From contig DFQY01000047.1 of assembly GCA_002378005.1 (NCBI GenBank), positions 1-64,000 on the forward strand: a DNA stretch of 64,000 bases, written 5' to 3'. The DNA comes from Flavobacteriales bacterium UBA3477 (lineage in GTDB: Bacteria > Bacteroidota > Bacteroidia > Flavobacteriales > Schleiferiaceae). Every line of letters starts with the position of its first letter. The stretch's first letter is position 1. The position numbers and the translations under genes were made by a program. Below are positions 26,445 to 34,778 of this stretch, one piece after another. The notes below the pieces were generated by a model. It saw nothing but the letters and a program-made list of their open reading frames with translations, did not search any database and was not told where the DNA came from.

Positions 26445-26618
26445 TTACTCCAAGCCGTCCTTGCGCTTTTCCATCTTCACATAACCTACACCGGCTCCTA
26501 TGGCCACGCCAATGGCAATCCATAATCCGAGGTTATCGTTCAGCACGCCAAAGACTACACCTGCCATGAGACCGTAACTGGTGAACTGGGCAATAATCTT
26601 ATCTTCTTTTTTCTCCAT
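26445..26618 (-). CDS. Small glycine-rich membrane protein
   Basis: 57 residues (MEKKEDKIIAQF...). Two hydrophobic stretches separated by NDNLG carry G-x3-G spacing (GLMAGVVFG and GVAIGAGVGY), compatible with a two-helix membrane hairpin or AtpZ-like protein. The N-terminal open frame is longer (to 26645) but would overlap the terminator of the ribosomal operon, so the ATG at 26618 is chosen. Not recognised. Confidence 0.55.
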   Translation of the reverse strand: MEKKEDKIIAQFTSYGLMAGVVFGVLNDNLGLWIAIGVAIGAGVGYVKMEKRKDGLE

Positions 26619-26633
26619 GTGGATAAGGTAAAA

Positions 26634-26661
26634 TAAAAAAGCCACCCCGAAGGATGGCTTT
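26634..26661 (-). terminator. Terminator of the rpsF-rpsR-rplI operon
   Basis: Read on the minus strand, AAAGCCA pairs with TGGCTTT over 7 bases, with two further C-G pairs after one mismatch and a short loop, followed by a T run. It lies 25 bases after rplI. Confidence 0.8.
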
Positions 26662-26686
26662 CTCGTATTCTTGAAGTGCTCGAAGC

Positions 26687-27136
26687 TTAGGCTTCAGCAA
26701 CAACATCAAATTCAAAGTTCACTACTACCTCGCGGTGCAAACGTATTGTTGCGTTGTAGTGACCCAAAGCTTTAATAGTACCACCGGTGATAGAAATGAA
26801 TTTCTTATCAATTGCAACACCTGCAGTAGCCAATTCATCAGCAACATTAGCGTTGTTGATAGAACCGAAGAGTTTGTTACCCTGACCCAATTTAGCGGCC
26901 ATTTTCAAATCAACACCTGCCAATTTCTCAGCAGTAGCTTTTGCATCAGCAATGGCTTGAGCATCTTTGTGCGCACGTTGACGCAAGTTCTCAGCCAATA
27001 CTTTCTTAGCGCTCTCTGTAGCCAACACACCATATCCCTGCGGGATAAGGAAGTTGCGTCCGTAACCATCTTTTACAGTGACCACGTCATCCGCAAAACC
27101 TAGGTTCTCTACGTCTTTCTTTAGAATGATTTCCAT
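26687..27136 (-). CDS. rplI: 50S ribosomal protein L9
   Basis: 149 residues. MEIILKKDVENLGFADDVVTVKDGYGRNFLIPQGY is the usual L9 start, with the N-terminal RNA-binding domain, a long connecting helix (residues 45-75) and the C-terminal domain. It binds the L1-stalk base on the large subunit. It is third in the S6-S18-L9 operon, 9 bases after rpsR. Confidence 0.97.
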   Translation of the reverse strand: MEIILKKDVENLGFADDVVTVKDGYGRNFLIPQGYGVLATESAKKVLAENLRQRAHKDAQAIADAKATAEKLAGVDLKMAAKLGQGNKLFGSINNANVADELATAGVAIDKKFISITGGTIKALGHYNATIRLHREVVVNFEFDVVAEA

Positions 27137-27145
27137 GGTACTCTA

Positions 27146-27421
27146 TTATTTTAGGTTATCTGCTACGTAAGGCATCAATGCAATGTGGCGTGAACGCTTG
27201 ATTGCAGTAGCCAATTTTCTTTGGTATTTCAATGAAGTACCGGTCAAACGACGAGGTAAGATTTTACCTTGTGGGTTTACAAAACGCAACAAGTAATCTG
27301 GATCCTTGTAATCGATGTATTTAATACCGGCTTTCTTAAAACGACAGTACTTCTTCTGGTTGCCGCTGTCTACGTTGATGGGCTGCAAGTAACGCACATC
27401 ACCTTTTCCTTTAGTTGCCAT
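27146..27421 (-). CDS. rpsR: 30S ribosomal protein S18
   Basis: 91 residues. Core motifs KKYCRFKKAGIKYIDYKDPDYLLRFV and GKILPRRLTGTSLKYQRKL are those of S18, with the single Cys of the non-zinc type. It binds S6 and the 16S platform. Confidence 0.97.
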   Translation of the reverse strand: MATKGKGDVRYLQPINVDSGNQKKYCRFKKAGIKYIDYKDPDYLLRFVNPQGKILPRRLTGTSLKYQRKLATAIKRSRHIALMPYVADNLK

Positions 27422-27432
27422 AGTCTAGTCTT

Positions 27433-27765
27433 TTATGCGTTTACTTTAGCACGACGCTTTGCAGCGTACTCGATGCCGTATTTGTCCATCTTAACAGTCA
27501 AAAAGCGCATGATGCGCTCGTCGCGTTTGAATTCCACTTCTAGAGGAGCGATCGCATCGCCACCTACAGTGTATTCAATAAAGTGGTAAAAGCCACTTTT
27601 CTTCTTTTGGATTGGGTAAGCCATCTTTTTAAGGCCCCAATTCTCTTTGTTGATAATGTTCGCACCCTTCTCTTTCAAGAAGCCTACGTACTTATCTACC
27701 GCTTCCTTTACCTGATCTTCAGATAAAACGGGATTCAAAATGAAAACGGTTTCGTACTGATTCAT
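27433..27765 (-). CDS. rpsF: 30S ribosomal protein S6
   Basis: 110 residues from the ATG giving MNQYETVFILNP, the family start; a longer frame upstream (to 27804) covers the promoter and is not used. KENWGLKKMAYPIQKKKSGFYHFIEY is typical. The usual ssb gene between rpsF and rpsR in Proteobacteria is absent, as in other Bacteroidota. The C-terminus is short and lacks the acidic glutamate tail. Confidence 0.97.
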   Translation of the reverse strand: MNQYETVFILNPVLSEDQVKEAVDKYVGFLKEKGANIINKENWGLKKMAYPIQKKKSGFYHFIEYTVGGDAIAPLEVEFKRDERIMRFLTVKMDKYGIEYAAKRRAKVNA

Positions 27766-27793
27766 AATTATTTGAACTAAAAATTTAGGAGTG

Positions 27794-27824
27794 CAAATGT
27801 ACACGACTTTTTAATACGGACCAA
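27794..27824 (-). promoter_or_regulatory. Promoter of the rpsF-rpsR-rplI operon
   Basis: On the minus strand, TTGG at 27821-27824 and TACATTTG at 27794-27801 are separated by 19 bases, the best -33/-7 pair in the window. It predicts a leader of about 22 bases to the rpsF ATG at 27765. Confidence 0.7.
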
Positions 27825-27887
27825 GCCTGTTAGCAACGTGTTTACAGCTCTTTTTTGTAGAGGACAAAAATAGCCCAATCATCCGCT

Positions 27888-27895
27888 TATATTTG
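27888..27895 (+). promoter_or_regulatory. Perfect -7 element four bases before dnaX
   Basis: TATATTTG ends 4 bases before the dnaX ATG at 27900. With a normal start point 5 to 7 bases after the box, the transcript would begin at or next to the A of ATG, so it may be leaderless. No -33 box at standard spacing is seen (TTTG lies 30 bases up). Confidence 0.5.
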
Positions 27896-27899
27896 TGGT

Positions 27900-29819
27900 A
27901 TGGAGCAATTCGTAGTATCAGCAAGAAAGTACCGTCCCCAGGCCTTCGAAGGCGTAGTGGGTCAGTCGCACATTACCGATACCCTGCTCAAAAGTGTAGA
28001 GAACGATCACCTGACGCAGGCACTACTTTTCTGTGGGCCGCGCGGGGTAGGAAAAACCACTTGTGCGCGCATTCTAGCAAAAGTCATCAATGCAGGAGCC
28101 AACCTTAGCGACGATGAATTAGCCTTGAACATCTTCGAACTCGATGCCGCCTCTAATAATTCGGTAGACGATATTCGACGTTTGATTGACCAAGTCCGCT
28201 TCGCACCGCAAACCGGAAAGTTCAAGGTATACATCATTGACGAGGTCCACATGCTCTCTCAACAAGCCTTCAACGCCTTCCTAAAAACATTGGAGGAGCC
28301 GCCGGCCCATGTCATCTTCATCTTGGCCACCACAGAGAAGCACAAGATCATTCCGACCATCCTCTCACGCTGTCAAATTTTCGACTTCAAGCGGATCACC
28401 GTTGAGGATATTGCCAACCACCTCGCCTACGTTGCGAAGCAAGAAGGCATCAATGCCGAACCAGAGGCCTTGCACATGATTGCAGAAAAGGCAGATGGTG
28501 CATTGCGCGATGCATTGAGTTTGTTCGACCGTATGGTCAGTTTCAGCGGCAACACCTTGACCTACACCCAGGTCGTTGAAGTGCTCGACATCCTCGATTA
28601 CAACTACTATTTCAAAGGTGTAGAGCTGGCACAAAGTGTGAACTACCCTGACCTTTTGCTTCTATACAATGAAGTGTTGGACAAAGGCTTCAACGGCCAC
28701 GAGTTTGTCGTCGGCATGGCCAAGCACTTTAGAGACCTACTGGTGGCACGTGAGGCTAAAACGGTCGAACTACTAGAGGTAGGGCCCGCCATCAAAGAAC
28801 GCTATTTGCAACAGAGCGCCGCCTCTTCCACCCGTTTCTTGCTTCACGGACTCAAGGTCTTCAACGAGCTTGATGGTCAGTACAAGAATTCGAGCCAGCC
28901 AAGAATCTTGGTAGAATTGGGTCTTTTGAAACTAGTCGAGTTCATCTCGCAAGAAAAAAAAAAGCAGCAGCCCCAGGTAAATAGCGCCACTGCGGACTCC
29001 ACAGACGACTATTTGCCCGATGAACTTCCCAAACGCGATCAAAGTGCACCTGCAGCGCCCGCTGCTTCCGCCCCCAAACGAGCCACACAAGAGCCCCCTG
29101 CTCAAGTCGATGCCGCACCTGCCGAACCTTCTGAGCCCGCAGCTACTGCGCCTGTCCCCACCATAGATCCTTTAGAAGGACCGGAAACATTGCCGGATGA
29201 GCCCGTTTCAGCTCCTCCTGTGGTCGATCCTGCTGCAGCCTTCGAAGCAGATTCTGAATCTACCCCGGCTCCGGCCACCACTCCGCGACGCACCACGGGC
29301 AGGCGGGTGGTCCAACGGGATGTACGACTTACTACAGGTGGGTTGTCGGTCATGGATACGCTCAATAACATTGAAAAACAAGAAGGTGTTGTTCCGGAGA
29401 AAACAGACGTTCCAGACGGAGCGACACCAGATATTCCAGTAGTGGCAGATGGACCTGCGGAAGTATATTCTAAGAAAGAGCTAGAAATGGCGATCACGGA
29501 ATATGCAAAAAGACGCGATGTGAAAACAGCTGTAAGAAGTTTGCTCATGGGTCAGATGCCGAAGATTCTCGATAAAAACACCCTAGAGATGGAGGTGGAC
29601 AACAACATCGAGATGGGGTATTTCAATGAGGAGCAGCAGAAATTGGTCCCTTATCTGCGCACCAAACTTAAGAACGCAAACATTCGCTTCGTGGTTAAAA
29701 TGGTAGAACGCGAGCAAACGCGAAAGCTGTATTTGCCGGAGGAGAAATTCAAATACATGGCAGAAAAGAACCCGAATTTGGTGTATCTGCGCCAAAAAAT
29801 TCAAACGGATCTCGAGTAA
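27900..29819 (+). CDS. dnaX: DNA polymerase III subunit gamma/tau
   Basis: 639 residues (tau form). Domain I has Walker A GPRGVGKTT, Walker B YIIDEVHMLS and the SRC sensor (LSRCQIFDF); domain III ends near residue 350 (VEFISQ). A proline/alanine-rich linker (about 360-480) leads to the tau-specific C-terminus. At the III/linker boundary there is a ten-A run (28954-28963, codons 352-355) with A-AAA-AAG in the right phase; stop codons follow at 28982 in the -1 frame and 28978 in the +1 frame. A shorter, gamma-like subunit of about 360 residues would result from slippage. The zinc-binding cysteines of E. coli DnaX domain I are missing here, as the region after GKTT shows (RILAKVINAGANL). Confidence 0.96.
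   Translation: MEQFVVSARKYRPQAFEGVVGQSHITDTLLKSVENDHLTQALLFCGPRGVGKTTCARILAKVINAGANLSDDELALNIFELDAASNNSVDDIRRLIDQVRFAPQTGKFKVYIIDEVHMLSQQAFNAFLKTLEEPPAHVIFILATTEKHKIIPTILSRCQIFDFKRITVEDIANHLAYVAKQEGINAEPEALHMIAEKADGALRDALSLFDRMVSFSGNTLTYTQVVEVLDILDYNYYFKGVELAQSVNYPDLLLLYNEVLDKGFNGHEFVVGMAKHFRDLLVAREAKTVELLEVGPAIKERYLQQSAASSTRFLLHGLKVFNELDGQYKNSSQPRILVELGLLKLVEFISQEKKKQQPQVNSATADSTDDYLPDELPKRDQSAPAAPAASAPKRATQEPPAQVDAAPAEPSEPAATAPVPTIDPLEGPETLPDEPVSAPPVVDPAAAFEADSESTPAPATTPRRTTGRRVVQRDVRLTTGGLSVMDTLNNIEKQEGVVPEKTDVPDGATPDIPVVADGPAEVYSKKELEMAITEYAKRRDVKTAVRSLLMGQMPKILDKNTLEMEVDNNIEMGYFNEEQQKLVPYLRTKLKNANIRFVVKMVEREQTRKLYLPEEKFKYMAEKNPNLVYLRQKIQTDLE
28953..28984 (+). other. Candidate programmed slippage site for gamma synthesis in dnaX
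   Basis: Zero frame reads GAA AAA AAA AAG CAG (codons 352-356), containing the canonical heptamer A AAA AAG. In the -1 frame GCA GCA GCC CCA GGT AAA leads to TAG at 28982-28984; in the +1 frame (one A lost) AGC AGC AGC CCC AGG leads to TAA at 28978-28980. E. coli uses a ribosomal -1 shift, and Thermus uses transcriptional slippage on an A run; either could act here. The product would end right after domain III. Confidence 0.7.
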
Positions 29820-30691
29820 TGCGCCGAATCTTACTCATAGCACTGGTGCTGTTATCATTCAGCGCACAGGCCCAACTTGATTGGTGGAATCAAATACATA
29901 ATTGGGACGGAGCGACGCCCTGGACGCAATACATGAAATATTCTCATGCGTATTTGGGGCCAAATGCCATTCCTATTCCTACACTGCAACGCCCTATTAC
30001 TGGTCGACGCCCGGCCATGAGCTATTTCAAAAGCAGTTCACAGATGAGCCTTATCGAGGACGACAGTTTCTTGAGCCTGCACAACGAGTTACATTGGGAC
30101 AGAGGCCATACGCAGATTCACATCACACATCAGAGTATAGAGTATTACCGCACTTCCACCGAGCTGCGCGACCATCGCATCTCACGAGATGAAGACAGCG
30201 AAGGAGTGATTGCTGGAGATGTATTGATTGATATCAGTACAAGGCTGTTTGAAAGAAATCTTGACGCCATTTGGTTTACGTTCCACACTAAAACAGCGGC
30301 TGGGCCTTTATCTCAAGCAAGATTCACCGATGCGCCAGGTTATGCTTTTTTCTTTTCGCATCAAAAAAGCTTTTCATCAATAGGAAATTGGGTTCCCACA
30401 TTGACGACGGACGCCGGGTTCCAAGTTTACCAAACACACTGGGTCGATTATCCGCAAAACGACGGATTTCTAGGAAACATAGGACTTCAGATACAAAAAG
30501 ACGAGACTATTTTTAGTGCTCGAGTCCGCACTTTCACTGGATACTTTCGAGATGGGGATTGGCCGCGACTGCTGGAGTTGCAGTGGAACCATAATTTATC
30601 GTTTGGGCAAACGCAATTGGGCTGGACCCGAGGGCTCAACGATTATCCGTTCTCCTTTTTGACCGTTGGGCTGGCTTGTTGGTTAGATTAA
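29819..30691 (+). CDS. Exported hypothetical protein, probable outer-membrane protein
   Basis: 290 residues with a signal peptide (ILLIALVLLSFSAQA). The rest alternates short aromatic strands (HTQIHITHQSIEYY, IWFTFHTKTAAG, GYAFFFSHQKSF) in a beta-barrel manner and ends SFLTVGLACWLD. Not recognised. It is coupled to dnaX by a TAATG overlap, a common but uninformative link. Its 3' end overlaps the convergent glycosyltransferase gene by 9 bases. Confidence 0.6.
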   Translation: MRRILLIALVLLSFSAQAQLDWWNQIHNWDGATPWTQYMKYSHAYLGPNAIPIPTLQRPITGRRPAMSYFKSSSQMSLIEDDSFLSLHNELHWDRGHTQIHITHQSIEYYRTSTELRDHRISRDEDSEGVIAGDVLIDISTRLFERNLDAIWFTFHTKTAAGPLSQARFTDAPGYAFFFSHQKSFSSIGNWVPTLTTDAGFQVYQTHWVDYPQNDGFLGNIGLQIQKDETIFSARVRTFTGYFRDGDWPRLLELQWNHNLSFGQTQLGWTRGLNDYPFSFLTVGLACWLD

Positions 30692-31537
30692 AAACCGCAA
30701 ACGCCACTTCAGCCTAGCCGGCACCTCAACCGCCACAGCTTTTCGTAACGCTTCTTCCTTCCAACGCTTTTGCATGGCCTGATCGCCGCGCTTCTTGAAC
30801 GTGCGGGCCAGCTCATACGCCTTGCGTACCTCATAAAGTGCAAATTGCGCATCGTTAATGTGGCCCAACTCACGAGCCTTTTCCACCGCGCGCATCACCT
30901 TATCCACATGCCCTTCGGCATCTGCTGTCATCCCGAAATCCAATCTGTATTTGGTCGTACAATGTGGAATCTTCATTGGCATTACTCCAGTTGAAAACAA
31001 TTCCAAATAAGCCCCGGCATCTTCTTGCAGTGCGCGATCTTCCTCCCATCTGAACGCCACAGTCGAGCGCATGACCACCGTGCTCGGTACGATAGGATTA
31101 AAGGCCAAGAAATCTTCCACGGTTCGAATCTTAGGGCAAGCACGCTCGCGCATCCTCGCCCCAGCATCCCCGGGACTCCATTCAAAAATGGGCGTGTAAA
31201 ACCATTGTACAGCTGGGAATTTTTCCAAATAGCGCACCGCAATGCCCAATTTGTTCGCGCCCCACACATCGTCCGCATCCAAAAACGCCCAAGCCTCCCC
31301 GGTCGCTTTGTACATCCCCGCATTGCGCGCCGCGCCCAGACCTGCATTAGCCTGATGCACTAATACCAGGGGCAGTACTTCCTGGTAGGTACGTGCAATG
31401 TCCGCCGTATCATCGGTAGAACCGTCGTCCACCACGATCACCTCGTGCGGGGTGTGGTTCTGGGCTTTCACAGAATCCAACGCTTCGCGAAGCGTTGCCC
31501 CCGCATTATAGGCCGGTATGATCACAGAGATTTTCAT
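30683..31537 (-). CDS. Family 2 glycosyltransferase
   Basis: 284 residues. GT-A start ISVIIPAYNAGATLREALDSV and EVIVVDDGSTD, then LGAARNAG and WAFLDADDVWG, the D-x-D-like metal site. Acceptor and sugar are unknown. The gene starts directly on the stop codon of the sulfotransferase-glycosyltransferase fusion (TAGATG), so the two are co-translated and probably serve one surface glycan. A second small GT2 is at 61131. Confidence 0.85.
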   Translation of the reverse strand: MKISVIIPAYNAGATLREALDSVKAQNHTPHEVIVVDDGSTDDTADIARTYQEVLPLVLVHQANAGLGAARNAGMYKATGEAWAFLDADDVWGANKLGIAVRYLEKFPAVQWFYTPIFEWSPGDAGARMRERACPKIRTVEDFLAFNPIVPSTVVMRSTVAFRWEEDRALQEDAGAYLELFSTGVMPMKIPHCTTKYRLDFGMTADAEGHVDKVMRAVEKARELGHINDAQFALYEVRKAYELARTFKKRGDQAMQKRWKEEALRKAVAVEVPARLKWRLRFLI

Positions 31538-33310
31538 CTAGTACGGGAAGAAGGTTTTAGGGAACAATTTAGCCGCTAATTGCTTGACCGGTTTCTTGAG
31601 ACCGAGGGCTTTGATGAAGCCGCCGGTGCTTTTGATCAGGGCACTCTTGAATAGGTACAATGAAAGGCCCGCGCGGTGGCGACGGAAGGTGCGGTACAGG
31701 CGCAGGTTGTTGCGGAGGATGTTGAAGGTCCAGCGCATGGAAAATACGTTGCCGGCCCACCACATGGCGACTTGACCGCGGGCGGAGGCGAGGATTTCCG
31801 GGGTGGTCCATTGTCGGTCTTCGAAGATTTGGTACATGGCCAAAATCTCGTCGAAGGCTTCGTAGCTGGCGATGGCACGGCTGCGTTGGGTTTGGGTGTG
31901 GAAGCGGAAGAAATTTCGAGGGGTAGCGAAGAAGATGAGGTCGCCGAGTTGGAGTAATTGGGCATAGAAAAGCCAGTCTCCATTTAATCGCCAAGTCGTT
32001 GCGGGCGCTCCAACCTGGTCGAACGCACTTTTGCGAATCAACACCCCACTTGCATTGGGGATGGTGTTCGAAAAGACCATGGTGCGGGCCACCTCTTCCT
32101 TGCCGGAGCAGGTGAAGTCGCGGGACCATTTGGAAGCATCGCCAAAAATGAACCCATAATCTTCCTTGAAATCGCGGAGGAATTTACCCTGCTCGTCCAC
32201 CATGTGGCTGTGGCTGTAGGCAAGGACGGCGCGGTCGTTGGATTCTAGTGCGTGTACGTGCAGGGCGAGCATATCTTCCGCGGCAGAGTCATCGCTTTCG
32301 GCAATCCACAGGTATTTGCCTTGGGCCCAATTCGCTCCTTTTTCCCACTGTGCGAACGGGCTGCCGGAATTGGCCTCATTGAACAATATCGTGATACGCT
32401 CGTCTTTATCCGCCCATCGCTGCAGCACCTCGCGGCTGTTGTCTGGCGAGCGGTCGTCCATCAAGAGCACCTCAATGTTGGTATAGGTTTGGTTTAAAAT
32501 GGATCCAATTCTCTGATCTAAAAATGCCGCGTGATTGTAGTTCGGGACGATTACACTCACCAAGGGCCCGTCAGTGGGCAGGGCCGTCGTAGAGGCGGTT
32601 TCCGCCTCTGGAGAGTGGGACGTGTGGCGAGCCTTGAAACCAAGGAGTTGGCCGGGTTTTACAGAAGCGAATTGGTACAAACTAAACCAGCTTTTACGCT
32701 GAATTGCCTCATCTGAGGAAACCAAATTTTCGTAGTGCACCGCGCGGTAATCCACACCCATCGCCTTCAAAGTCGCAGAGGCCTGTGCATTGTAGGTACG
32801 GTGAAGTTCCAGTGCTTCAACTGCATCGAGCCCGCTTTGAGCTTCATCGTTCTTCTCTTGACGACGCAACAAGCTACTTACCACCGCCTGTTCGTCCCGA
32901 AGCACCCAAATAACTTTTGCTTCTGGGAACCGCTTGAGCCACCACGGCAAGGTGAGACAAAGGCGCGGGTCTTTAATAAGCCATGGTCCGTTGTAGTGCA
33001 ATTTTTGACGCCAAGTTTTGCCACTTTTTACCTTGAGATGTGCTCCATATATATGCGTGGAATCAAGTTCTGGTTGAAAATTAGCCAAGGCTTGTTCAAG
33101 GGAGTCGCTCGTGGGCGGCTGCCACCAATTCCCTCCTGCGACCTCCAACATTCTTTCGTTCAAGTCGACCGCATATAATGCTTCTCTATTGTGGTCGCAG
33201 ATCGCCCCAGCATATACCCCTGCACTATTCAGCGCCTCAGCGACCATAGTCGTACCGCTGCGGTGCATGCCTAGAATTAAAACCGGGGGTTGTACTTTGC
33301 TTTTTAACAC
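31538..33310 (-). CDS. Sulfotransferase-glycosyltransferase fusion protein
   Basis: About 590 residues. The N-terminal third is a sulfotransferase domain with the PAPS loop LGMHRSGTTMV (GMHRSGTT) and the later VIWVLRDEQAVVSSLLRR (3'-phosphate site). A GT2 domain follows from about residue 250: VSVIVPNYNHA, EVLLMDDRSPD, YLWIAESDD (in place of D-x-D) and a C-terminal helical region with RNNLRLYRTFRRHRAG. The same polypeptide could add a sugar and sulfate it. The start is uncertain: GTG at 33310 is taken; TTG codons at 33325 and 33337 would overlap the divergent gene. Confidence 0.78.
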   Translation of the reverse strand: MLKSKVQPPVLILGMHRSGTTMVAEALNSAGVYAGAICDHNREALYAVDLNERMLEVAGGNWWQPPTSDSLEQALANFQPELDSTHIYGAHLKVKSGKTWRQKLHYNGPWLIKDPRLCLTLPWWLKRFPEAKVIWVLRDEQAVVSSLLRRQEKNDEAQSGLDAVEALELHRTYNAQASATLKAMGVDYRAVHYENLVSSDEAIQRKSWFSLYQFASVKPGQLLGFKARHTSHSPEAETASTTALPTDGPLVSVIVPNYNHAAFLDQRIGSILNQTYTNIEVLLMDDRSPDNSREVLQRWADKDERITILFNEANSGSPFAQWEKGANWAQGKYLWIAESDDSAAEDMLALHVHALESNDRAVLAYSHSHMVDEQGKFLRDFKEDYGFIFGDASKWSRDFTCSGKEEVARTMVFSNTIPNASGVLIRKSAFDQVGAPATTWRLNGDWLFYAQLLQLGDLIFFATPRNFFRFHTQTQRSRAIASYEAFDEILAMYQIFEDRQWTTPEILASARGQVAMWWAGNVFSMRWTFNILRNNLRLYRTFRRHRAGLSLYLFKSALIKSTGGFIKALGLKKPVKQLAAKLFPKTFFPY

Positions 33311-33324
33311 GTAATTTCGGGCCA

Positions 33325-34077
33325 ATGTCGAATTCAAAGAAACTCGTTTTTATCCACATCCCAAAGACCGCAGGGACTTCCTTGCGATTATTGTTGGAGT
33401 CAAATTACCGCGAAGACGAGCGAATAGGCATCTATTCCCATGAAAATCTGGACCAAAGGTTGGCCGAAGCCTTGGCTGATCCAAAGATCAAATGTATCTA
33501 TGGTCACTTTCCTCTGCGCCCCGTGGTGGTCGAATCCGGCGCCATGGTGATGACCTTACTCCGCGAACCCATCGCTCGCAGTATGAGTCATTACAACCAC
33601 TACAGCAAGCGCATGAACGAAAAGCACGAGAAGCTCATGGAGGGCATTCATACGCCTGAGGACTTCACTAGGTTGGTGCAGAGCAACAACCGTCAAACGG
33701 CGTTTTTGAGTGGGTATTTGAATCAGCAAGAGTTCTTGAAAGATCACACGGTGTTGGAAAAGGCGTTAAAGAACTTTGACCGATTAGATGCCGTAGGCTT
33801 TACCGAACATTATGCCGCGTCCATCGCCTACTTTGGCGAGCTGCTCGATTGGAAAAACACCCTGGCCGAGCACCACAATAAAGGTGGAAAGAAAACAGTG
33901 GAGCCGGGAGCGGTTTGGGCGGAGATTAATACGTACGATTTGCCCTTATATGCCGCCGCGTTAGAGCGATTTTTACCTACGCTAAAAGTTTACGAAGGAC
34001 GCGCCCCTCGCATTCCAAAACCACCACTAAAAACTAGGATTGCAGACTATTTGCGCGCTCTAAGCTCAAAATTCTGA
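33325..34077 (+). CDS. Sulfotransferase family protein
   Basis: 250 residues. The N-terminal FIHIPKTAGTSLRLLL is the PAPS-binding signature of the Sulfotransfer_2 type (heparan/chondroitin-like sulfotransferases), and LREPIARSMSHYNHY is the 3'-phosphate-binding part. It probably transfers sulfate to a surface glycan. The gene is divergent from the fusion gene with almost no space between, and its last 31 bases overlap the lptB gene. Confidence 0.8.
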   Translation: MSNSKKLVFIHIPKTAGTSLRLLLESNYREDERIGIYSHENLDQRLAEALADPKIKCIYGHFPLRPVVVESGAMVMTLLREPIARSMSHYNHYSKRMNEKHEKLMEGIHTPEDFTRLVQSNNRQTAFLSGYLNQQEFLKDHTVLEKALKNFDRLDAVGFTEHYAASIAYFGELLDWKNTLAEHHNKGGKKTVEPGAVWAEINTYDLPLYAAALERFLPTLKVYEGRAPRIPKPPLKTRIADYLRALSSKF

Positions 34078-34778
34078 CCGAGGTACACCTTACGCACTTG
34101 TTTATCTGCGGCCAATTCCTCCGCAGTACCACTCTTCAAGATCTTCCCTTCAAACATCAAATACGTGCGATCGGTAATGGCCAGGGTTTCCTGAACGTTG
34201 TGATCTGTAATGAGGATTCCAATATTCTTTTCCTTAAGACTTGCAACAATGCTCTGAATATCCTCGACGGCAATGGGGTCTACTCCCGCAAAAGGCTCGT
34301 CCAGTAAAATGAACTTTGGTTTTGTCGCCAATGCACGAGCAATCTCCGTCCTGCGGCGCTCTCCCCCACTGAGTAAGTCGCCTCGCGTCTCGCGAATGTG
34401 CTGCAAACCAAACTCATTGAGGAGTTCTTCCAAGCGCTCTGACTGTTCCTCCTTGCTCAATAAAGTCATTTCAAGCACGCCCTTGATATTATCTTCCACA
34501 CTAAGCTTACGGAACACGGAGGCCTCTTGAGCCAAGTACCCAATACCCATCTGAGCACGCTTGTACATCGGAAGTTTCTCTATAGGCGTACCATTGAGTA
34601 GCACGTTACCGCTGTAGGGACGAATAAGTCCTACCACTGTATAGAAGCTAGTGGTTTTACCGGCGCCGTTCGGACCCAGCAGGCCAACGATCTCGCCCTG
34701 GTTTACCTCGAAACTCACATCGTTTACTACGGTGCGAGAGCGGTACTTCTTGACAATATTTCTTGCTTCTAACTTCAA
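34047..34778 (-). CDS. lptB: LPS export ABC transporter ATP-binding protein LptB
   Basis: 243 residues with Walker A GPNGAGKTTSF, signature LLSGGERRRTEIARAL, Walker B FILLDEPFAGVDP and H-loop ITDHNV. FAGVDPIAVEDI and the length fit LptB, which powers LPS extraction from the inner membrane with LptFG. It overlaps the tatC stop by 4 bases (34775-34778), so the pair forms one operon. Confidence 0.92.
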   Translation of the reverse strand: MKLEARNIVKKYRSRTVVNDVSFEVNQGEIVGLLGPNGAGKTTSFYTVVGLIRPYSGNVLLNGTPIEKLPMYKRAQMGIGYLAQEASVFRKLSVEDNIKGVLEMTLLSKEEQSERLEELLNEFGLQHIRETRGDLLSGGERRRTEIARALATKPKFILLDEPFAGVDPIAVEDIQSIVASLKEKNIGILITDHNVQETLAITDRTYLMFEGKILKSGTAEELAADKQVRKVYLGQNFELRARK

